A DNA stretch of 17,048 nt, taken from Candidatus Magasanikbacteria bacterium CG_4_10_14_0_8_um_filter_42_12. Lineage in GTDB: Bacteria > Patescibacteriota > Patescibacteriia > Magasanikbacterales > UBA922. A program made the position numbers and the translations under genes. Every line of letters begins with the position of its first letter. The stretch's first letter is position 1. Below the pieces are notes generated by a model, which had not been told where the DNA came from, did not search any database, and worked only from the letters and a program-made list of their open reading frames with translations. The stretch covers positions 1 to 17,048 of the forward strand of contig PFLZ01000027.1 in the NCBI GenBank assembly GCA_002784795.1, given 5' to 3'. This document shows, piece by piece, positions 12,919-17,048 of this stretch.

Positions 12919-13608
12919 ATGGCAAAAAAACGTATTATTATTTCACTTGGTGGTTCTATCATCATCCCAAAAACTGGATTTGATCCGGCGTTTTTGAAAT
13001 CACTCAAATCATTGCTTGTTTCAGAAGTAAAGAAAGGGAATCAATTTATTCTGATCGTCGGTGGGGGAGCGACTGCACGTATGTATCAAGATGCGCTCCG
13101 TGTGGTAGGAAAACCGACAGATACAGATTTGGATTGGATGGGGATAGAGACAACGAGAGTCAACGCTATGTTTGTGAAACTTTTCTTTGGAGATGCACTG
13201 ACACATAAAGATATTCTCAGTGATCCGCGAAAGAAAGTGAATACGAGTAAACCAATTATCATTGCATATGGCTGGAAGCCTGGCAATTCAACAGATTTTT
13301 GTGCGGTCAATTTTGCGAAGACCTATGGCGCGAGTGATGTGATCAATCTTTCAAATATTGAATACGTCTACGACAAAGATCCCGCAAAACATAAGGATGC
13401 TAAGAAAATTGAGCAGATGGCTTGGGGAGATTTCAGGAAAATTGTTGGCAATGATTGGGACCCAGGTGCAAATGTGCCATTCGATCCTATCGCGAGCAAG
13501 ATGGCAGAGAAGCTTGGTCTTCGCGTGAGTATTCTTCGTGGTACAGATTTGAAAGAAGTGAAGAAGGCAATTGGTGGAAAGACGTTTCGTGGAACAGTGA
13601 TTTATTAA
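12919..13608 (+). CDS. pyrH: UMP kinase, archaeal-type
   Basis: A 229-residue amino-acid-kinase-fold enzyme that phosphorylates UMP to UDP in pyrimidine synthesis (cytosol). Features: KRIIISLGGSII at the start (phosphate-binding GGS), IVGGGATAR, the DWMGIETTRVNA helix, YGWKPGNSTDFCAV, and NLSNIEYVYDKDPAKHKDAKKIEQM, where the nucleotide and Mg2+ bind. The NLSNIDYVYxxDP pattern and length are those of archaeal UMP kinases, a form also found in many CPR bacteria, rather than the ~240-residue bacterial PyrH. It closes the plus-strand run; a minus-strand gene converges 64 bp downstream. Confidence 0.88.
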   Translation: MAKKRIIISLGGSIIIPKTGFDPAFLKSLKSLLVSEVKKGNQFILIVGGGATARMYQDALRVVGKPTDTDLDWMGIETTRVNAMFVKLFFGDALTHKDILSDPRKKVNTSKPIIIAYGWKPGNSTDFCAVNFAKTYGASDVINLSNIEYVYDKDPAKHKDAKKIEQMAWGDFRKIVGNDWDPGANVPFDPIASKMAEKLGLRVSILRGTDLKEVKKAIGGKTFRGTVIY

Positions 13609-13672
13609 CTTCGATAAAAAAGAAAAAGAATCTCGCTATGTGGTTCTTTATTCATTACACAAGTTGTTTGTG

Positions 13673-14851
13673 TTATCCCAGTTTTTTCACACCAGTCCAT
13701 TCAGACACTACTGCCTGAATATGTTCAGCAGTCACTTTTGGCCAGCCTTTCTTTTCCAAAATTGTTGATTCCTCTTTTTGAATTTCTTTTACTTTTTTTA
13801 CAATTTCTTTTCGTAACTTCTCGGTTTCTTTTGCATCTTCCAATCCCATTTCTTCGCGTCGCAAAGAAAGCAATTCTTTTTTCAGATTCGTCACCTTTTT
13901 GCTCTCTATCCCACTTTCTTTGGCAAGGTTGCCTGCTGCTCCATACAAGAGCGCTACGGCGTGATCTGGGGCTTCTCGTTCGTGTACGTGGATCATAGCT
14001 GCCGCTTCGTCCATGATATCAATGGCCTTGTCCGGGAGGCGCCTGTCTTTTATAAACTTTTCTGACAATGTGACTGCTTCTGAAATTGCGTCGTCTGTAA
14101 ACGTAACTTTGTGATATAGTTCGTAATTTTTTTTCAGCCCTTTCAGAATTTCAACCGATTCTTTGATACTAGGTTCATCAACTACTACTTTTTGAAATCG
14201 TCTTGCCCAACTTTCATCTGGCTCAATATATTGCTCATATTCTTTTTTTGTCGTTGCACCGATGACCTGCAATTCACCACGAGCAAGTGCTGGTTTCAAA
14301 ATATCAGAAATATTGACAGACCCCTCAGCACCCTTTGTCTGCATGATCGTGTGGATTTCATCGATAAAGAGAATAATACTGCGACCAGAATTTTTTATAT
14401 AATCGACGAGCTGTTTGACTCGATGTTCAAATTCTCCACGATATTTGGTCCCACTGATCAGATCAGCTACTTGCAAGACCAGCACCCGTTTATCCTTCAG
14501 GACTGCCGGTACGTCACCAGTGATAATTTTCAGTGCCAATCCTTCGACAATAGCAGTCTTGCCTACACCTGGCTCACCGACGAGAATAACATTGTTTTTT
14601 CGACGACGAGTCAGTATCTGTGTCACACGGGAAATTTCTTCATCTCGACCGATCACAGGGTCGACTTTTCCTTCGTGTGCGAGTTCTGTAATATCCGTGG
14701 TGAATCCACCATAACTGCCAGAAGATGTTTTCCCTGCATGCAACTTTGGCAAAAAGGGGATAGAGATATCTTTTTTTGAAGAATATAAAATGATAATACT
14801 GATAACAATGAGGACCGAACCCGCCCACACCGTGAGTTGAAAATAATCCAT
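13673..14851 (-). CDS. Membrane-anchored single-ring ClpC/ClpB-like AAA+ ATPase (D1 only)
   Basis: A 392-residue AAA+ protein matching the first ATPase ring (D1) of ClpC/ClpB unfoldases. Instead of the Clp N-domain it has one N-terminal membrane helix (~7-23) and a short linker. Then come [19 protein letters not shown], Walker A GEPGVGKT (92-99), pore loop KYRGEFE, Walker B ILFIDEIH (160-167), sensor IGATT, Arg finger ARRF (~217-219), and a lid with [18 protein letters not shown] coiled-coil part (~310-365) resembles the ClpC/ClpB middle domain. It ends at [10 protein letters not shown], exactly where full-length ClpC enters D2. No D2 sequence is left downstream, so this looks like a stable architecture. 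It may extract membrane proteins or work with a separate protease; no ClpP is visible here. Confidence 0.87.
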   Translation of the reverse strand: MDYFQLTVWAGSVLIVISIIILYSSKKDISIPFLPKLHAGKTSSGSYGGFTTDITELAHEGKVDPVIGRDEEISRVTQILTRRRKNNVILVGEPGVGKTAIVEGLALKIITGDVPAVLKDKRVLVLQVADLISGTKYRGEFEHRVKQLVDYIKNSGRSIILFIDEIHTIMQTKGAEGSVNISDILKPALARGELQVIGATTKKEYEQYIEPDESWARRFQKVVVDEPSIKESVEILKGLKKNYELYHKVTFTDDAISEAVTLSEKFIKDRRLPDKAIDIMDEAAAMIHVHEREAPDHAVALLYGAAGNLAKESGIESKKVTNLKKELLSLRREEMGLEDAKETEKLRKEIVKKVKEIQKEESTILEKKGWPKVTAEHIQAVVSEWTGVKKLG

Positions 14852-14893
14852 ATTTTTTTATACTTATTTTTTGTACTCATAGTTTATCACAAA

Positions 14894-14926
14894 AGAAAAA
14901 GAGTAGCTATTTGCTACTCTTTTTCT
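14894..14926 (-). terminator. Rho-independent terminator between the CARDB-like and ClpC-like genes
   Basis: A perfect 14-base inverted repeat (AGAAAAAGAGTAGC / GCTACTCTTTTTCT) with a 5-nt loop, 17 bp past the stop of the CARDB-like gene. Read on the minus strand it runs into CTTTTTCTTTTG, as expected for termination. It separates the two minus-strand genes into different transcripts. Confidence 0.8.
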
Positions 14927-14943
14927 GGCATATTGTGTGCTTC

Positions 14944-16053
14944 TTATCGAAACTTTTTTGTCTTTTCATTATTGTCTTCATTTGATTCGAGAATATACCC
15001 TCTGCCCGGTTCAGTGAATGGTGCGATAGAGGTAACAGAACCTTCTACCCAATCCACTTTCATTTTTATTTGATCAAAATTGGTAAGATATGTATCAGCC
15101 ATCTGCACGTCTTTTGAAATCGTCATTTCTTTTCCTGCTGCCAAATTCATCGTAGCATAGTAGATATTGCTGCTCAGATATTGTGGAAATGCATATACCG
15201 AGCCATCGTCGTGCATAAAATAGAGTTGCACAACAAAGGTGCCAAAATTTTGATGCATGGTACTAGGTCGGAGTGCAGGTGCATTTCCAATATTTTTTAT
15301 CGTGATGCTCACATTCTTTCTTCCTGCGTATGGGCTATCTGAGATATTGAAATTTTGGATCACCAAGTCTGGCATTGGCTCTACGGTCGTTGCCGTTGGT
15401 GTTGACGTGACTGTATCAGATACTGGTGTTGAGGCTGCATCCGTTGTTTCTGTCTGTGTTTCTAATGGTGTGTCAATAAGAATAGGTACTTCTTTGACAA
15501 GCCCCATTTGTTCGATATTGTAACTTCCTTTGTGGCTGTTCAACTCATTTGTTTCACTAACAAGATTTGTCGTATCCCATGTATATTCGAATGGAAGAGA
15601 TGTTGCGTCATACTCACTAGGTATGATGAACCAGTAGGTGACAGTCGTTGATTGTCCTGGTTTTAACTTGAAATTTTTTGCCAAAATATCAAACGAACCA
15701 TCTTTGGAATCCAAATTTTCGAGAGATCCTTTTATATCAGCAGAAGGAGGATTTTGTACTTTCACTGTGTGTACTACATTTTTGCCATCACCCAATTTTA
15801 CATTGAGGACAAAAGGACTTGTGACGGCAAGTGATCCTTTATTCAGGAGTGTAAAAGATAATTTATTCATGCCATCTTCTACGCTTACGCCAGATTTTGC
15901 AAAGACAAGATCAGCCTTTACCGTGCCTCTGGCACGCATACCTGTAAATCCAGCTGCTAATGCAGCAAGACCAAGAAAACCAACAGCGATAGCCATTTTG
16001 GTCTTGGAGACAGATACGGTCTGGGTCTGTGTTTGTGGTTGTTGTTCATCCAT
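14944..16053 (-). CDS. Membrane-anchored extracellular protein with CARDB-like domains
   Basis: A 369-residue protein with a short Gln/Thr-rich cytosolic start (~1-18), one membrane helix (~20-38) and an outward-facing remainder. Residues ~45-170 form a beta-sandwich-like domain (LSFTLLNKGSLAV, LKPGQSTTVTYWF). A Thr/Ser/Pro-rich linker (~195-228) leads to a second domain (~229-369) starting PDLVIQNFNISDSPYAGRKNVSITIKNIGNAPA and ending with ESNEDNNEKTKKF, which is the typical start and end of CARDB-type adhesion modules. The function is likely surface binding or scaffolding; the partner is unknown. It is preceded by an AT-rich gap with a candidate promoter and followed by a terminator, so it is probably a single-gene unit. 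Confidence 0.75.
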   Translation of the reverse strand: MDEQQPQTQTQTVSVSKTKMAIAVGFLGLAALAAGFTGMRARGTVKADLVFAKSGVSVEDGMNKLSFTLLNKGSLAVTSPFVLNVKLGDGKNVVHTVKVQNPPSADIKGSLENLDSKDGSFDILAKNFKLKPGQSTTVTYWFIIPSEYDATSLPFEYTWDTTNLVSETNELNSHKGSYNIEQMGLVKEVPILIDTPLETQTETTDAASTPVSDTVTSTPTATTVEPMPDLVIQNFNISDSPYAGRKNVSITIKNIGNAPALRPSTMHQNFGTFVVQLYFMHDDGSVYAFPQYLSSNIYYATMNLAAGKEMTISKDVQMADTYLTNFDQIKMKVDWVEGSVTSIAPFTEPGRGYILESNEDNNEKTKKFR

Positions 16054-16092
16054 ATTGTGTATTGAGTAAATAGTGAAGTGATACTTTAGTTA

Positions 16093-16101
16093 ATAATAGC
16101 A
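16093..16101 (-). promoter_or_regulatory. Candidate extended -10 promoter for the CARDB-like protein gene
   Basis: On the minus strand TGCTATTAT gives an extended -10 box, about 40 bp upstream of the ATG at 16053, in an AT-rich 122-bp gap. The matching -35 position (TTCGTC) is poor. Confidence 0.4.
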
Positions 16102-16175
16102 CAAAATGTTAATTTGACGAAGAAAATGTACGAATTGTCCACAAGATTGAATCTCTGAAAATCTAATATGCTTTT

Positions 16176-16619
16176 TTACTCAATCCCCACCACTTCAATC
16201 ACTCTCTCTGCATCATCCGCACCATTCGTAATGTTTACCGCAATCACTTGCTCAAATTTTTTCAAGATTCCTGCTATTTTTTCTGGCCATTCTATCATCA
16301 CGATAGTCTTTGGGTCGCCGAGATAATCCTCCACACCAATGGCACGCAGATCTTCTTCATTTTCTAGTCGATAGGTATCTATATGAACAAACATATCTAT
16401 TTCTGGGTGCGCGTCAGTAGGGTAGACATTCATCAGCGAAAATGTCGGACTTGTGATTGTCTTTTTCACCCCTAACCCTTCGGCAAAGCCTTTGGTAAAC
16501 GTGGTTTTGCCAGCACCAAGATCACCTGAGAGTGTGATAATGTCGCCAGGAGAAATCATGGTCGCGAGTTGCCGACCGATGGATGTTGTTTGTGATTCGT
16601 TTGGGGAGGTGTATTTCAT
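16176..16619 (-). CDS. tsaE: tRNA threonylcarbamoyladenosine biosynthesis ATPase TsaE
   Basis: A 147-residue P-loop ATPase that, with TsaB, TsaC and TsaD, makes the t6A modification at position 37 of ANN-decoding tRNAs. Motifs: GDLGAGKTTFTKG (P-loop, 32-44), the switch-like TSPTFSLMNVY (56-66), VHIDTYRL (78-85) and VMIEWPEK, all characteristic. Length is normal. It has the same orientation as glyA upstream, separated by an 82-bp dispersed repeat. tsaB and tsaD are not in this window. Confidence 0.93.
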   Translation of the reverse strand: MKYTSPNESQTTSIGRQLATMISPGDIITLSGDLGAGKTTFTKGFAEGLGVKKTITSPTFSLMNVYPTDAHPEIDMFVHIDTYRLENEEDLRAIGVEDYLGDPKTIVMIEWPEKIAGILKKFEQVIAVNITNGADDAERVIEVVGIE

Positions 16620-16629
16620 ATGTGTATTT

Positions 16630-16711
16630 TGTCATCCCAAATGAGCCAAAAATCTCGAATAATCTATCTGAAACAGGATTTCTCGACTCCTTTTAGTTGC
16701 TCGAAATGACA
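16630..16711. repeat. Dispersed intergenic repeat of the TGTCATNNC...CGAAATGACA type
   Basis: It begins TGTCATCCC and ends CGAAATGACA, so the terminal TGTCAT/ATGACA are inverted. The interior has AATCTCGA on one side and TTTCTCGACTCC on the other, a pattern common to a repeat class found between genes in very many bacteria. It fills the gap between glyA and tsaE and could act as a transcript-end hairpin. Confidence 0.65.
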
Positions 16712-16717
16712 CGGTTG

Positions 16718-17048
16718 TTAATTTGGCAATGGAAATGACACACACAATTCTTTCACCTCTTCGTGAATTTTTTGCAATTCTGCGTCATCGTCGCCGTGGG
16801 TAATCGCTCTGTCTATCATCGCAGCGATTTTTTTCATTCCACCTTCCTTCATGCCACGAGTCGTAAGCGCTGGCGTGCCCATACGAATACCACTTGGGTC
16901 AAATGGTTTTCGTGGGTCATGAGGAATGGTATTTTTATTCACTGTGATACCTGCTTTCCCGAGCGCAAGTTCTCCTTGTTTTCCTGTGACGTCTTTATTC
17001 GTTAGATCGAGGAGGAGAAGATGCGTATTTGTTCCGCCGGTGACGAGT
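16718..17048 (-). CDS. glyA: Serine hydroxymethyltransferase, C-terminal part (truncated by window edge)
   Basis: The last ~109 codons of serine hydroxymethyltransferase, a PLP enzyme that converts serine and tetrahydrofolate to glycine and methylene-tetrahydrofolate. Read on the minus strand from the edge: LVTGGTNTHLLLLDL (family pattern VSGGTDNHLxLVDL), then TGKQGELALGKAGITVNKN, the conserved IPHDPRKPFDPSGIRMGTPALTTRGMKEGGM, and a C-terminal helix. The PLP-lysine region lies beyond the window. The frame is open to the edge, so the first ATG inside the window (16942) is not the start. Confidence 0.95.
   Translation of the reverse strand, partial: LVTGGTNTHLLLLDLTNKDVTGKQGELALGKAGITVNKNTIPHDPRKPFDPSGIRMGTPALTTRGMKEGGMKKIAAMIDRAITHGDDDAELQKIHEEVKELCVSFPLPN

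Noticed and set aside
13609..13672. A lost D2 half of the ClpC-like gene downstream of its stop
   Set aside because: Only 64 bp separate it from the converging pyrH gene, and no D2 motif (second Walker A or B) is seen in any minus-strand frame.
1..17048. UGA recoding as in some CPR lineages
   Set aside because: TGA ends the transposase and L,D-transpeptidase genes at sensible lengths, and no conserved protein here contains an in-frame TGA.

Overview
The window looks like part of the chromosome of a Candidate Phyla Radiation (Patescibacteria) bacterium, probably a Paceibacteria/Parcubacteria-type lineage. This is inferred from the moderately AT-rich, tightly packed genes with weak or absent Shine-Dalgarno sites, an archaeal-type UMP kinase, many exported proteins with thrombospondin type 3 (TSP3) or CARDB-like modules, an unusually large leucyl-tRNA synthetase, and many short palindromic repeats inside genes. 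TAA, TAG and TGA all act as stops, so the UGA-recoding CPR lineages are unlikely. No rRNA, tRNA or CRISPR array was found.

Left part (1-5181): two tandem inositol-monophosphatase-family genes, the first cut by the window edge. A 79-bp inverted-repeat element follows, then a 13-codon remnant that resembles the start of a divergent leuS, then leuS itself. LeuRS is 1091 residues because it carries an apparently complete serine alpha/beta-hydrolase (RBBP9/YdeN-like) and an AT-rich insert, plus several short in-frame repeats. Next comes a GxxExxY (PD-(D/E)XK-like) gene bounded by 20-bp inverted repeats, which looks like a mobile cassette.

Middle part (5183-9263): competence genes. The ComEC membrane channel and the ComEC-type metallo-beta-lactamase are separate proteins with a lipoprotein gene between them. 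A terminator and a heavily structured intergenic stretch lie between the lipoprotein and the hydrolase. A REP-associated (Y1/HUH) transposase overlaps the end of the hydrolase gene.

Right part, plus strand (9314-13608): a tightly spaced run of a TSP3-repeat surface protein, a TSP3-bearing L,D-transpeptidase, a MutY-like glycosylase lacking the iron-sulfur cysteines, a holin-like membrane protein, a small basic Gly-rich protein and UMP kinase. It converges on a minus-strand run (17048 down to 13673): glyA (partial), tsaE, a membrane-anchored CARDB-like protein, and a membrane-anchored single-ring ClpC-like ATPase.

The main theme is invasion of coding genes by small palindromic elements that keep the reading frame: in an IMPase, leuS, the transposase and mutY. 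Together with the GxxExxY cassette, the DNA-uptake genes and the apparent replacement of leuS, this suggests a locus shaped by DNA uptake and repeat mobility. That last step is inference.
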